In this document: one piece after another, positions 41,443 through 50,881 of the stretch
Layout of the letters: every line of letters starts with the position of its first letter
How positions within the stretch are numbered: position 1 is the first letter of the stretch
Origin: Mahella sp.
GTDB taxonomy: Bacteria; Bacillota; Clostridia; Mahellales; Mahellaceae
DNA length: 50,995 nucleotides
Reading direction: 5' to 3'
NCBI RefSeq assembly: GCF_020054945.1
Contig: NZ_JAIHAU010000012.1
Location: 1-50,995, forward strand
The notes under the pieces: model-generated
What the model was told of the DNA's origin: nothing
The model's database searches: none
Seen by the model: the letters and a program-made list of their open reading frames with translations, nothing else
Made by a program: the position numbers and the translations under genes

Positions 41443-42324
41443 TTACCAGCCTCTTTCGGCCATGCGCTGTGCGGCCTCTATCTGGCTTATCTCCAGACCG
41501 GGCATAGCCTCGCCCAGATCTTCCGAAACCTCGGCAAGAACCTTCGGATCATTATAATAGGTTACCGCTTTGACAATGGCTTCAGCGCGTTTAGCCGGAT
41601 CAGCCGATTTGAATATGCCGGATCCTACGAATACGCCATCGGCTCCGAGCTGCATCATAAGTGCCGCGTCGGCGGGCGTGGCTACACCGCCGGCTGCGAA
41701 ATTGACCACCGGCAATCTGCCATGCTCGGCTACATATACCACGAGATCGTATGGGGCCTGCATCTCTTTGGCGGCCGACATCAGCTCTTCTTTGGGCATG
41801 TTTTGGAGTTTTCTTATCTCGTCCATGACCGTGCGCATATGGCGTACGGCTTCTACCACATTGCCTGTGCCGGCTTCGCCCTTAGTCCTTATCATGGAGG
41901 CCCCTTCGCCGATACGCCTTAAGGCTTCGCCGAGATTGCGCGCACCGCATACGAAAGGTATCTTGAAATCCCATTTGTTGATATGATACATCTCATCGGC
42001 GGGGGTCAACACCTCGCTTTCGTCGATATAATCGATACCCAGCGCCTCAAGTATCTGTGCCTCTACGAAATGCCCTATTCTGGCCTTAGCCATCACGGGA
42101 ATGCTCACCGCGCGCTTTATCTCCTTTATTATCTTCGGGTCGGACATACGCGCTACACCACCCTGTTTGCGTATATCAGCCGGTACCCTTTCCAAAGCCA
42201 TGACGGCTACTGCGCCGGCCTTCTCGGCTATTTGTGCCTGCTCGGCGTTGGTGACATCCATTATTACGCCGCCTTTCAGCATTTGGGCGAGGTTTTTGTT
42301 TAATTCATAGCGTTCTTTATCCAT
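41443..42324 (-). CDS. pdxS: Pyridoxal 5'-phosphate synthase lyase subunit PdxS
   Basis: This 293-residue TIM-barrel synthase makes PLP from ribose 5-phosphate, glyceraldehyde 3-phosphate and ammonia delivered by PdxT. Family segments are [47 protein letters not shown] (Schiff-base lysine), [17 protein letters not shown] and the phosphate-binding [23 protein letters not shown] 42324 has AAAGGATG upstream. It is divergent from a MocR-type regulator likely to control it. Confidence 0.97.
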   Translation of the reverse strand: MDKERYELNKNLAQMLKGGVIMDVTNAEQAQIAEKAGAVAVMALERVPADIRKQGGVARMSDPKIIKEIKRAVSIPVMAKARIGHFVEAQILEALGIDYIDESEVLTPADEMYHINKWDFKIPFVCGARNLGEALRRIGEGASMIRTKGEAGTGNVVEAVRHMRTVMDEIRKLQNMPKEELMSAAKEMQAPYDLVVYVAEHGRLPVVNFAAGGVATPADAALMMQLGADGVFVGSGIFKSADPAKRAEAIVKAVTYYNDPKVLAEVSEDLGEAMPGLEISQIEAAQRMAERGW

Positions 42325-42379
42325 AGGTTTTATATCATCCTTTCTTTGACTTTACAAAATCATAATAGTGTAGTATAAT

Positions 42380-42397
42380 GTATCGATACAATTGTAT
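42380..42397. promoter_or_regulatory. Palindromic operator-like sites in the pdxS promoter region
   Basis: GTATCGATAC (42380-42389) overlaps ATACAATTGTAT (42386-42397) about 60 bases before the pdxS start. ATACA is repeated on the minus strand, which would suit the direct-repeat binding of a MocR/PdxR regulator. Confidence 0.35.
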
Positions 42398-42469
42398 TGC
42401 ATTATGTATGATTTTTAGTGTTATTATGACACAAAGTCATGCATATGTCAATATTGGATTTTGGCATGT

Positions 42470-42849
42470 GCGATTTGAAATAGATCCAAGATTGGTAACT
42501 GATTAGTCTCCAGATCATATGTGTCGAGTGCAGTGAAACTATAGCTCGCTTCGGGCATTTCCAGCGATACATAGTGGTATAAAGCCTTCGCAGTCTCGAG
42601 AATGTTTCTAGTACGCTTAACTGCTCGCTCCGTTTCGTCAGGCTAACGCCAGCAATTCGCATCCATGCTCAGTGCTGGCTGGCTGGGCGTCCATGCCCAG
42701 CCTACGCCTGACGTTCGCTTCGCTTGCAGAGCGTACAACGAAACATTCTAAGGCCTGCTTCCGGCTTTAACCACTATTTCTCGAAGGAGCAGCTTATCCG
42801 ACCTCTGACATCCGACGGCTGACTTCCAGTGTGTCCTATTTCAAATCGC
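42470..42849. mobile_element. 380-bp foldback (MITE-like) element
   Basis: Terminal inverted repeats GCGATTTGAAATAG (42470-42483) and CTATTTCAAATCGC (42836-42849) are perfect. Inside, further arms pair in order: ATAGTGG-TAAAGCC (about 42571-42585) with GGCTTTA-CCACTAT (about 42763-42777), GAATGTTTC (about 42600) with GAAACATTC (about 42740), CGTCAGGC (42636-42643) with GCCTGACG (42706-42713), and a central GGCTGGGC/GCCCAGCC hairpin (42681-42702). No transposase frame is present and no clear target duplication is seen. It lies between divergent pdxS and the MocR regulator gene. Confidence 0.7.
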
Positions 42850-42884
42850 AGTTTAACATATTTTATAGAAAAGGGTGGGGTGAT

Positions 42885-44327
42885 ATGCCGGATTTTATAG
42901 GAGATATAGAACTCGAACGGTCATGCGGCAAGCCTTTGTACATGCAATTATATGAGCAGTTAAAATATATGATAAAGGACGGTAAACTTCAGCCGGGGCA
43001 TAAACTGCCGCCTATACGGGAGTTGGCGGGTATGCTCGGCGTAAATTCAGTTACCGTAGTGAAAGCATATAAAAGGCTTGAAACCGACGGCATGGTTTTT
43101 TCAAAAACCGGCAGCGGTACCTATGTATCGTCCGATACCGCTATAGCATCTATGCATGAATATACGCTGCCGAGCCATGATGTAATCGACTTTGCCAACT
43201 TTACACCATCACCCCAATTGTTTCCTGTGGAACATTTCAAGGCGCTGATAAATGAAGTGCTGGAGCGCGATGGGGGCATGGCATTCGAGTATCAGGATAG
43301 CCGTGGATATCCACCGTTGCGTGCCGCTCTGGTTGAATACGCTGCTACTGTCGATATAGAAGCGCATCAGGATGATATACAGGTTATTTCGGGGGCTCAG
43401 CAGGGCATAGATATATTGTCCAAAGCGTTGTTGGACTTTGGCGATACTGTTGTTATGGAAAGTCCAAGTTATACAGGTGCCATAGCTGCGTTTCGTTCGC
43501 GCAACGTGCGTATAGCCGAAGTACCTATGAATGAGGACGGACTGGACATCAGGATATTGGAAAGACGTGTCAGGGAGGACAACCCGCGCCTTATATATGT
43601 GATGACCGATTTTCATAATCCTACAGGTGTATCGTATTCTCTGCAGAAACGCAAACAGCTCCTGAATATAGCACGGCGCTATGATATTCTTATAGTAGAG
43701 GATGATTACTTGAGCGAGCTTAACTTCTCCGGAAATAAGCAGCCGCTGCTAAAGTCGATGGATGATGATCAGCGCGTCATATATATAAAAAGCTTTTCTA
43801 AAATTCTTATGCCTGGGCTGCGCCTCGGTTTTATGGTGCTACCACGCCGCGATGATATTTATCATAGGGTATTGGATGCGAAACACGCATCGGATATATC
43901 CACGTCAGGCCTTATGCAGCGCGTGTTGGAACTTTATCTAAATCGGGGCCTGTGGTACGAGCATATAAATATTATATACGGCGAATATAAAAGACGTTAC
44001 GAGCATATGCTGCAAGCCCTTGATCGATATATGCCTAAACAGATAAAGTATTATGTGCCGTCCGGCGGCCTGCATATATGGCTTTTACTGCCTGAAGGCT
44101 GTTGTGACCGCAAGTTATACGGATATGCCGTGGATGCCGGCGTTATATTTGCGCCGGGTTCGGCATTTTACCCCCGGGCCGATAAGTCGAGGTATTTAAA
44201 GATAAGCTTTGCATCAACCGATGAGGAACAAATAGATATAGGCATAAAAAGGCTTAGCCAAGCTATTAAGGCTTACTTGAGCGATAAATATAAAAAAAAT
44301 AACAATCGATATACACCGCTCTTATAG
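42885..44327 (+). CDS. MocR-type regulator (GntR + aminotransferase), probably PdxR
   Basis: This 480-residue protein has an N-terminal GntR winged helix (LYMQLYEQLKYMIKDGKLQP, LPPIRELAGMLGVNSVTVVK) and a fold-type I aminotransferase domain. The PLP pocket is visible (GAQQGIDILSK, DFHNPTGVSYS, IVEDDYLSEL, Lys in YIKSFSKILMPGLRLGF). Such proteins sense PLP. The divergent pdxST pair makes a PdxR role (activation or repression of pdxST) likely. The start ATG 42885 follows GGGTGGGGTGAT; an upstream in-frame ATG would lie in the foldback element. Its original promoter may have been displaced by that element. Confidence 0.88.
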   Translation: MPDFIGDIELERSCGKPLYMQLYEQLKYMIKDGKLQPGHKLPPIRELAGMLGVNSVTVVKAYKRLETDGMVFSKTGSGTYVSSDTAIASMHEYTLPSHDVIDFANFTPSPQLFPVEHFKALINEVLERDGGMAFEYQDSRGYPPLRAALVEYAATVDIEAHQDDIQVISGAQQGIDILSKALLDFGDTVVMESPSYTGAIAAFRSRNVRIAEVPMNEDGLDIRILERRVREDNPRLIYVMTDFHNPTGVSYSLQKRKQLLNIARRYDILIVEDDYLSELNFSGNKQPLLKSMDDDQRVIYIKSFSKILMPGLRLGFMVLPRRDDIYHRVLDAKHASDISTSGLMQRVLELYLNRGLWYEHINIIYGEYKRRYEHMLQALDRYMPKQIKYYVPSGGLHIWLLLPEGCCDRKLYGYAVDAGVIFAPGSAFYPRADKSRYLKISFASTDEEQIDIGIKRLSQAIKAYLSDKYKKNNNRYTPLL

Positions 44328-44375
44328 TTGTGGTATAATTCTAGCATATAACTTTTTTGAAGGAGGGTTGAACTG

Positions 44376-46781
44376 ATGGAAGAATTGACGTACAGACAGT
44401 TGAAAAAAGAATGTGATCCAAATGCCTTTAACTTTGATACTACTGAAGAAATAGAGCCGCTGGATGGCATAATAGGGCAGGATAGGGCTGTTAAAGCCAT
44501 GGAATTCGGCCTTAAAATAAAAATCCGCGGCTATAATATATATATGAGCGGTCTTAGCGGAACAGGAAAAACGAGTTATGCTCAATGGTATGCGGAGAAA
44601 ATAGCGAGCCAACAAGATGTGCCGGATGATTGGTGCTATGTATATAATTTCGATGATCCCGAGAAACCATTGGCATTGAATCTTCCGGCCGGTATGGGCA
44701 GGATGTTTCGCAACGATATGGAAGAATTGATCAATATATTGGAAGAGGAGATCCCCAAGCTCTTTTCTGGTGATGAATACGAAAAAGAGAGCAATTCCAT
44801 ATTTAAGCAGCTTCAGGACCAAAAAAACGAATTGCTCATGCAACTCGATCAGCAGGCAGCCGAGCAGGATTTTCAGGTTAAAACTTCCGGTTCAAGCATA
44901 TATTTTGCACCTATAATAGACGGCAATGTCGTAGAAGAGGATGATTATAATAAGCTGGACGAGGAGACAAAACGCCGACTCAATGAAAAATCCAGTCAAA
45001 TCCAGGTGAAGGCCATGGAGATAATGCGCAAGGTAAGGAATCTGGAAAAAGAAGCCAGAGCTAAAACGAGCGAATTGGACAACCGCATAGCTTTGTTGGC
45101 GGTGGGGATGCACATAGACGGTTTTAAGCAAAAGTATGCGGATTATCCAAAGGTTGTAAGCTACCTCGAGGCTGTGAAGAATGACATATTGCTCAATATA
45201 GATGACTTTAAGGAGCAAGATGACGGCGATGATGAAGCTTTGCCGCTAGGATTTTTATACAACAAACGCAGCGGCCTCGATACGGATAAATACAAGGTAA
45301 ATGTGCTGGTAGATAATACCGACTCTATGGGAGCTCCTGTTGTAGTGGAATTTAATCCTACGCAGGGCAACCTTATAGGCCAGATAGAGTATGAGAATGA
45401 ATTCGGTTCATTCAGCACCGATTTCTCCATGATAAAGGCGGGATCATTGCTCAAGGCCAATGGAGGTTATATAATACTGCAGGCCAAAGATTTGCTCGCT
45501 AATTGGGAGGCATGGGAGGCGCTTAAGCGTGTGCTTAAAATGCGGGCGCTGACTATAGAGAGCAATGACAGGGGTTCGCTTTCGCCGGCTGTTTCTATAA
45601 AGCCGCAGCCTATACCGATAGACGTAAAAGTCATTTTGATAGGCAGCAATTATATATATGAAACGCTTTATGAGTTCGACGAGGATTTTGCCAAACTGTT
45701 TAAAATAAAGGCTGATTTCGATGACGAGATGGACCGCACTCCCGAGAACGAGTATAAACTGGCACAATTCATCAGTTCCTTTTGCAGCAGGGAGAAAATA
45801 AAACCGTTTGATCGAAGCGGCGTGGCAAGAGTAATAGAATATGCCTCGCGATTGGTGGAGGATCAAACCAAATTGTCCACACGGTTCAACGATATCGTAG
45901 AAATATTAGCAGAAGCTGGCACATGGGCGGAAATAGATGGTAGCAATATAGTGGATGCGCGGTATGTGGATAAGGCCATAGAACAAAAAGAGTACAGATC
46001 AAACCGCTATGACGAGCGGATCGATGAGGCAATGGTTGACGGTACCATAATGATCGATGTGGATGGCTGGAGAATAGGGCAGATAAACGGTTTGTCCATA
46101 TTAAATGTAAGCGATTATGAATTCGGCAAGCCTTCGCGTATAACGGCTACCACGTATATGGGAGAAAGCGGTATAGTAAATATAGAGCGCGAGATTGAGA
46201 TGAGCGGTACGTCGCACAGCAAGGGCGTGCTCATATTAAGCGGTTATATAGGCGAAAAATATGCGCAGGATATACCGTTGGCGCTTACGGCCAACCTGTG
46301 TTTCGAGCAGTTGTACAGCGGCATTGACGGCGACAGCGCCTCTAGCACCGAGTTATATGCCATATTATCAAGTTTGGCCGGAGTGCCTATATATCAGGGG
46401 TTGGCGGTTACGGGCTCTGTAAATCAAAAAGGCGAGATACAACCGGTGGGCGGTATCTCAATGAAGATAGAAGGCTTCTTCGATATTTGCCGTAAAAGAG
46501 GGCTGACTGGACGACAGGGCGTTATTATACCTGCGCAGAACGTCAAAAATCTTACGCTCAAAGATGATATTATAGAGGCGGTAAAAAACGGCCTGTTTCA
46601 CATATATGCCATAAGCAGCATAGACGAGGGCATAGAACTGCTCACTGGCATACCGGCCGGCCAAAAGCAAGCTGACGGCAGCTATCCCGATGGTACTATA
46701 AACGCCATGGTCTATAATAAATTGAAATATTACGCTGAGACAATGGCCAATGTGGGTAAGCATAGAGATGCTGACCGTTGA
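44376..46781 (+). CDS. Lon-like ATP-dependent protease (AAA_32 / LonC type)
   Basis: This 801-residue cytoplasmic AAA+ protease has Walker A GLSGTGKTS (59-67), a long charged helical insertion (about 125-235) and a second AAA part containing ANGGYIILQAKDLL and VILIGSNYIYE. The C-terminal Lon protease domain has the Ser-Lys dyad S654 (GDSASS) and K697 (GISMKIEG). The 43-residue spacing equals that of S679/K722 in E. coli Lon. It lacks the Lon N-domain. GAAGGAGG precedes ATG 44376. Substrates are unknown. Confidence 0.92.
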   Translation: MEELTYRQLKKECDPNAFNFDTTEEIEPLDGIIGQDRAVKAMEFGLKIKIRGYNIYMSGLSGTGKTSYAQWYAEKIASQQDVPDDWCYVYNFDDPEKPLALNLPAGMGRMFRNDMEELINILEEEIPKLFSGDEYEKESNSIFKQLQDQKNELLMQLDQQAAEQDFQVKTSGSSIYFAPIIDGNVVEEDDYNKLDEETKRRLNEKSSQIQVKAMEIMRKVRNLEKEARAKTSELDNRIALLAVGMHIDGFKQKYADYPKVVSYLEAVKNDILLNIDDFKEQDDGDDEALPLGFLYNKRSGLDTDKYKVNVLVDNTDSMGAPVVVEFNPTQGNLIGQIEYENEFGSFSTDFSMIKAGSLLKANGGYIILQAKDLLANWEAWEALKRVLKMRALTIESNDRGSLSPAVSIKPQPIPIDVKVILIGSNYIYETLYEFDEDFAKLFKIKADFDDEMDRTPENEYKLAQFISSFCSREKIKPFDRSGVARVIEYASRLVEDQTKLSTRFNDIVEILAEAGTWAEIDGSNIVDARYVDKAIEQKEYRSNRYDERIDEAMVDGTIMIDVDGWRIGQINGLSILNVSDYEFGKPSRITATTYMGESGIVNIEREIEMSGTSHSKGVLILSGYIGEKYAQDIPLALTANLCFEQLYSGIDGDSASSTELYAILSSLAGVPIYQGLAVTGSVNQKGEIQPVGGISMKIEGFFDICRKRGLTGRQGVIIPAQNVKNLTLKDDIIEAVKNGLFHIYAISSIDEGIELLTGIPAGQKQADGSYPDGTINAMVYNKLKYYAETMANVGKHRDADR

Positions 46782-46852
46782 TTTTATGGATTTGTCGGGT
46801 ACTATTGTAATGACATGCATGTTGGTGTTAAAATAAAATGGAGGCACAATTA

Positions 46853-47659
46853 ATGAAGGTATATGCGCTGATAGGCCCTAGTGGTACCGGAAAGAGCTAT
46901 AAAGCGGTCAGTGTGGCGGGGCAAAAAAATATAGATTATATTATAGATGACGGTTTGCTCATACAGAGCAATAAAATAATAGCTGGTTCGTCGGCTAAAA
47001 AGGAGCCTACTAAGATAGCGGCTGTGAGGCGGGCGGTATTTATGGACCCGGAACATGCCGCGGAGGTTAAGGCCGCTATAGACGCCTACAAACCGAACGG
47101 CATATTGATACTGGGTACATCGGAGGAAATGGTGAAACGAATAGAGCACAACCTTGAATTGCCGTCTATACAGGAAATGATATATATAGGCGATATATCA
47201 TCGCCTACGGAGATATATACGGCGAGGAGAATACGCACGGAAGAAGGAAAGCACGTTATACCGGTTCCGACTTTTGAGGTAAAAAAGGACTTTTCGGGTT
47301 ATTTTATCGATAGCGTCAAGAGCCTTATATTCAGAGGCAGACGGCCGCATATAACCGAAAAAACCATCGTCAGGCCAACATATAGCTATAGAGGACGATA
47401 TACCATATCGGATAAAGCCGTAGCCGATATAGCGGTATACAATTGCACGAATATACCGGGTATAAAGAATGTACTCAATGCCGCAGTGGATATAAATGGC
47501 GAGGGCGTGATCATCAATGTAGACGTGGCCATGGAATATGGTTTCGATATGCGTGCGATATTGCAAGAGACCCAAAGACGCATAAACAAAGATGTGGAAT
47601 ACCTGACCGGTTTAAATGTGCTGCAGGTCAATATTTCGGCCCGCAGCGTGGCTATATAG
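46853..47659 (+). CDS. P-loop NTPase fused to Asp23/Gls24 domain
   Basis: This 268-residue protein has Walker A GPSGTGKS (8-15) at its N-terminus in an ATPase-like region to about residue 150 (ILILGTSEEMVKRIEHNL). The C-terminal Asp23/Gls24 (DUF322) domain begins at about 181: VADIAVYNCTNIPGIKNVLN, GVIINVDVAMEYGFDM, ILQETQRRINKDVEYLTGLN. Asp23 domains usually occur alone and act at the cell envelope under stress. No signal peptide is present. ATG 46853 is chosen because GGAGG is eight bases upstream. Its function is not known. Confidence 0.75.
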   Translation: MKVYALIGPSGTGKSYKAVSVAGQKNIDYIIDDGLLIQSNKIIAGSSAKKEPTKIAAVRRAVFMDPEHAAEVKAAIDAYKPNGILILGTSEEMVKRIEHNLELPSIQEMIYIGDISSPTEIYTARRIRTEEGKHVIPVPTFEVKKDFSGYFIDSVKSLIFRGRRPHITEKTIVRPTYSYRGRYTISDKAVADIAVYNCTNIPGIKNVLNAAVDINGEGVIINVDVAMEYGFDMRAILQETQRRINKDVEYLTGLNVLQVNISARSVAI

Positions 47660-47680
47660 TATATTGGGAAGGAGATTGCA

Positions 47681-48526
47681 GTGTATAAAATATTGAGGAA
47701 GGAAAAACTCGCACCGTCGGTGTACCTTATGGAGGTGGAGGCTCCGCTTGTAGCGCGGAAAGCGCAGCCCGGCCAATTCATAATACTGCGCGTATACGAT
47801 ATGGGCGAGCGCATACCGCTAACCATAGCGGATTATGATAGGGATAAGGGTACTATTACTATAGTATTTCAGGAAATAGGTAAAACCACAAAATTGCTGG
47901 CGGCTTTGGAGGAAGGGCAGTATATACAGGATTTTGCAGGACCTCTTGGGAAACCTTCCGAATTCGACGGTTTAAAAACCGTGCTGGCTATAGGCGGAGG
48001 AGTAGGGGCTGCTCCTTTGTATCCTCAGGTGCGCAGAATGCATGAAATGGGGATAGATGTGGATGTTATTCTTGGAGCCAAGAGCAAGGATTATCTTATA
48101 CTGACTGAAGAAATAAAGCCATTTTGCCGCAATATTTATATAGCTACCGATGACGGATCGGTCGGATACCATGGCTTTGTCAGCGATGTATTAAAAAAGC
48201 TTGTGGAAGAGGACGGGCAAACCTATGATAGAGTCATAGCTATAGGGCCGCTCATTATGATGAAGGTAGTATCCGGCATTACCAAACAATATGATATACC
48301 CACCATAGTCAGCATGAATCCTATTATGATGGATGGTACCGGGATGTGCGGGGCTTGTCGCGTCAAAGTGGGCGATGAGGTGAAACACGCCTGTGTCGAT
48401 GGGCCAGACTTTGACGGTCACCTTGTGGATTTCGATGAGGCCATGAGGCGCCAGGCTTTTTATAAAGATGAGGAGAGACTGGCATTGCTTACGTTGGAAG
48501 AAGGAGGACAGTGCCAATGCCATTAA
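47681..48526 (+). CDS. nfnA: NADH-dependent ferredoxin:NADP+ oxidoreductase subunit A (NfnA-like)
   Basis: This 281-residue ferredoxin-NADP reductase-fold protein has an FAD part (QPGQFIILRVYD, RIPLTIADYD), an NAD part (VLAIGGGVGAAPLYPQ, AIGPLIMMKVV) and a C-terminal [2Fe-2S] site with C223, C226 and C238 (GMCGACRVKV, HACVDGPDFD). With NfnB it forms a soluble, flavin-bifurcating transhydrogenase that balances NADH, NADPH and ferredoxin. Sulfide-dehydrogenase or dihydroorotate-dehydrogenase subunits are relatives, but the adjacent GltD-like gene supports NfnA. The start is GTG 47681 with GGAAGGAG upstream. It overlaps nfnB by ten bases. Confidence 0.9.
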   Translation: MYKILRKEKLAPSVYLMEVEAPLVARKAQPGQFIILRVYDMGERIPLTIADYDRDKGTITIVFQEIGKTTKLLAALEEGQYIQDFAGPLGKPSEFDGLKTVLAIGGGVGAAPLYPQVRRMHEMGIDVDVILGAKSKDYLILTEEIKPFCRNIYIATDDGSVGYHGFVSDVLKKLVEEDGQTYDRVIAIGPLIMMKVVSGITKQYDIPTIVSMNPIMMDGTGMCGACRVKVGDEVKHACVDGPDFDGHLVDFDEAMRRQAFYKDEERLALLTLEEGGQCQCH

Positions 48527-49905
48527 AACTCGAACGCACGCCTATGCGCGAGCAAGACCCGGCGCAGAGGCGCCGCAACTTTGATGAGGTGGCGCTGGGA
48601 TATTCACCGGATGAGGCTATGAAGGAGGCACAGCGGTGCATACAATGCAAGCGCCCGCTTTGCGTCGACGGCTGTCCGGTTCATGTTCAGATACCCCAAT
48701 TTATAAAATTGATTACTGAAGGACGTTTCGAAGATGCCGCTCAAAAGATAAAGGAGACCAACAATCTTCCGGCCGTATGTGGCAGGGTATGTCCCCAGGA
48801 AGAACAGTGCGAGGCCCAATGCGTCCTGAATCGTAAAGGCCAAAGCGTGGCTATAGGTCGATTGGAGAGATTCGCGGCCGACTATCAGATGGAGAGAGGT
48901 ATACCGGCTCCCGAGCAGCCAATCAAAACAGACAAAAAAGTGGCTGTCATAGGCAGCGGCCCGGCTGGGCTTACGGCAGCAGCCGATCTGGCTAAACTGG
49001 GTTATGACGTTACTGTATTTGAAAGTTTCCATGAACTCGGTGGCGTATTGGTCTATGGCATACCGGAATTTCGTCTGCCCAAGGCTCTGGTCAAGCAAGA
49101 GATAGAATCCCTGAAGCGCTTGGGAGTGAATTTTGTGACCAATGTTATAGCGGGCAATACGCTTACTATAGACGATCTGTTCGACGACGGCTACCAGGCG
49201 GTATTTATAGGTACAGGAGCGGGATTACCCAAATTTATGGATATACCCGGAGAAAGCTTAAACGGCGTATATTCCGCCAATGAATACCTTACGCGCGTAA
49301 ACCTGATGAAGGCATACCTCTTTCCTAAAGCAGATACCCCTATAAAGAAAGCGCACAAGGTAGCTGTGGTAGGCGGTGGCAATGTGGCCATGGATGCCGC
49401 CCGTTGCGCATTGCGTTTGGGCGCCGATGAGGTCCATATAGTGTATAGACGTTCTGAGGCCGAGATGCCGGCCCGTGCGGAAGAGGTCCATCATGCCAAA
49501 GAGGAAGGTATCATATTCGATCTTTTGACCAACCCTATTCGTATAATAGGCGAAAACGGCAGGGTCACAGGTATGGAATGCATAAAGATGGAATTGGGTG
49601 AACCCGATGCATCCGGCCGCCGACGTCCGATGCCGGTAAAGGGATCGGAATTCATCATGGAAGTGGATGCCGTCATAATGGCTCTTGGCACAACGCCCAA
49701 TCCTTTGATAGCGTCTACCACACATGGGCTGGATATACAGCCGTGGGGAGGCATAATAGCCGATGAGGCAACCGGTGCCACAAGCCGCCCTGGGGTATAT
49801 GCCGGCGGCGATGCCGTAACCGGTGCCGCCACAGTTATATTGGCCATGGGAGCCGGCAAAAAAGCCGCGGCAGCCATACATGAATATCTGGGGGGCAAGA
49901 AGTGA
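48517..49905 (+). CDS. nfnB: NADH-dependent ferredoxin:NADP+ oxidoreductase subunit B (NfnB, GltD-like)
   Basis: This 462-residue subunit has an N-terminal double [4Fe-4S] domain (CIQCKRPLCVDGCPV and CGRVCPQEEQCEAQC). The FAD domain has GSGPAGLTAAADLAKLGYDV, the NADPH domain has VVGGGNVAMDAARCALRLGA, and the C-terminal FAD motif is GVYAGGDAVTGAATVILAMG. It is the site of flavin-based electron bifurcation in Nfn. ATG 48517 is preferred (AAGGAGG nine bases upstream) over GTG 48511. No glutamate synthase large subunit is near, which argues against GltD. Confidence 0.92.
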   Translation: MPLKLERTPMREQDPAQRRRNFDEVALGYSPDEAMKEAQRCIQCKRPLCVDGCPVHVQIPQFIKLITEGRFEDAAQKIKETNNLPAVCGRVCPQEEQCEAQCVLNRKGQSVAIGRLERFAADYQMERGIPAPEQPIKTDKKVAVIGSGPAGLTAAADLAKLGYDVTVFESFHELGGVLVYGIPEFRLPKALVKQEIESLKRLGVNFVTNVIAGNTLTIDDLFDDGYQAVFIGTGAGLPKFMDIPGESLNGVYSANEYLTRVNLMKAYLFPKADTPIKKAHKVAVVGGGNVAMDAARCALRLGADEVHIVYRRSEAEMPARAEEVHHAKEEGIIFDLLTNPIRIIGENGRVTGMECIKMELGEPDASGRRRPMPVKGSEFIMEVDAVIMALGTTPNPLIASTTHGLDIQPWGGIIADEATGATSRPGVYAGGDAVTGAATVILAMGAGKKAAAAIHEYLGGKK

Positions 49906-50762
49906 CCGTAACCCGAGCTGATGATGATACTATAGTGCTGGACAATGTCCGGCACTTTTATCTTGAACATATATTTGAATCCGGCCAGTGCTTTCGTTGG
50001 AATGCTTCGGGCGAGGGAAGCTATATAGGCGTAGCCATGGGGCATGTGTTGGAAATATGCCAGCATGGGCAAAACGTGGTGCTTCATCCGTGCACAATGG
50101 AAGAATTTGAGCGAGTGTGGCGCCGATATTTTGATCTGGATACCGATTATGAAGGCATAAAGCATAGCTTAGCCGGTGATCCTATTCTGGACAAGGCAAT
50201 GGGATTCGGTTATGGTATGAGACTGTTGCGCCAGGATCCGTGGGAATGTCTAATATCATTTATTATATCGGCTAATAACCGCATTCCGCGTATAAAAGGC
50301 ATAATAGAACAATTGTCGATGAGGTATGGAAAACCCCTGGAGTATAAAGGGAGCCTTTATTATGATTTTCCGTCTCCAAATGAACTTGCTGTGCATACGC
50401 CGGATAATATATACGAGTGCCGTTGCGGCTACAGGGCTCCGTATATAGTGGAAACTGCAAGGATCATAGCCGCCGGTGAAATTGATCTCAAGGCTATCGA
50501 GGGGATGGAATACGATGAGGCGCATCGCGCTCTTATGAAATTGCCGGGTGTGGGGCCTAAAGTGGCCGATTGCGTTTTACTTTTCGGCATGGGCAAAGGA
50601 GAGGCTTTTCCCGTAGACGTATGGATAAAACGCGTTGTGGAGCAGCTTTATCTGCCCAACGCCTCGCTTAAGGATATAAAAAAGTGGGCGTATCAGCGTT
50701 TTGGCCGATTGGCCGGTATAGCCCAGCAGTACCTTTTTTACTATATAAGAGAAAATAGCTGA
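49902..50762 (+). CDS. 8-oxoguanine DNA glycosylase (OGG-type, HhH-GPD)
   Basis: This 286-residue bifunctional DNA repair glycosylase/AP lyase excises 8-oxoguanine. The N-terminal OGG domain (FESGQCFRWNASGEGSYIGV) precedes the helix-hairpin-helix (LMKLPGVGPKVADCVLLFG). Catalytic K220 and D239 (FPVDVWIKR) have the same 19-residue spacing as human OGG1 K249/D268. GTG 49902 overlaps the nfnB stop (GTGA), so it is translationally coupled to the transhydrogenase. No iron-sulfur loop is present, separating it from MutY/Nth. Confidence 0.92.
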   Translation: MTVTRADDDTIVLDNVRHFYLEHIFESGQCFRWNASGEGSYIGVAMGHVLEICQHGQNVVLHPCTMEEFERVWRRYFDLDTDYEGIKHSLAGDPILDKAMGFGYGMRLLRQDPWECLISFIISANNRIPRIKGIIEQLSMRYGKPLEYKGSLYYDFPSPNELAVHTPDNIYECRCGYRAPYIVETARIIAAGEIDLKAIEGMEYDEAHRALMKLPGVGPKVADCVLLFGMGKGEAFPVDVWIKRVVEQLYLPNASLKDIKKWAYQRFGRLAGIAQQYLFYYIRENS

Positions 50763-50786
50763 TAATTCGAGATATAAGGAGATATC

Positions 50787-50852
50787 ATGAGCTATATCAT
50801 ATTTTTAGTCTTATACGGCTATTTTCACCCGTATAAGGCATTTGATTATTAG
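50787..50852 (+). CDS. Possible 21-aa peptide upstream of groES
   Basis: ATG 50787 opens a 21-codon frame ending TAG 50850-50852 behind AAGGAG (four bases). The aromatic, hydrophobic peptide (MSYIIFLVLYGYF...) has no family match. The frame contains an inverted repeat CTTATACGG / CCGTATAAG (50810-50837) that may instead end the ogg transcript. Confidence 0.25.
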   Translation: MSYIIFLVLYGYFHPYKAFDY

Positions 50853-50868
50853 CGGAGCATTTTATAAT
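50842..50868 (+). promoter_or_regulatory. Probable groES promoter
   Basis: TATAAT (50863-50868) with TTGATT (50842-50847) at a short 15-base spacing, 13 bases ahead of the CIRCE box. Confidence 0.5.
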
Positions 50869-50881
50869 ATATTAAATGTAA

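Noticed and set aside
42402-42662. Minus-strand frame of 86 codons in the pdxS-regulator gap
   Set aside because: It is mostly made of the left half of the foldback element; the protein sequence has no family character.
49258-50165. Two long minus-strand frames opposite nfnB and ogg
   Set aside because: Both mirror strongly conserved plus-strand genes with intact active sites; composition is that of antisense shadows.
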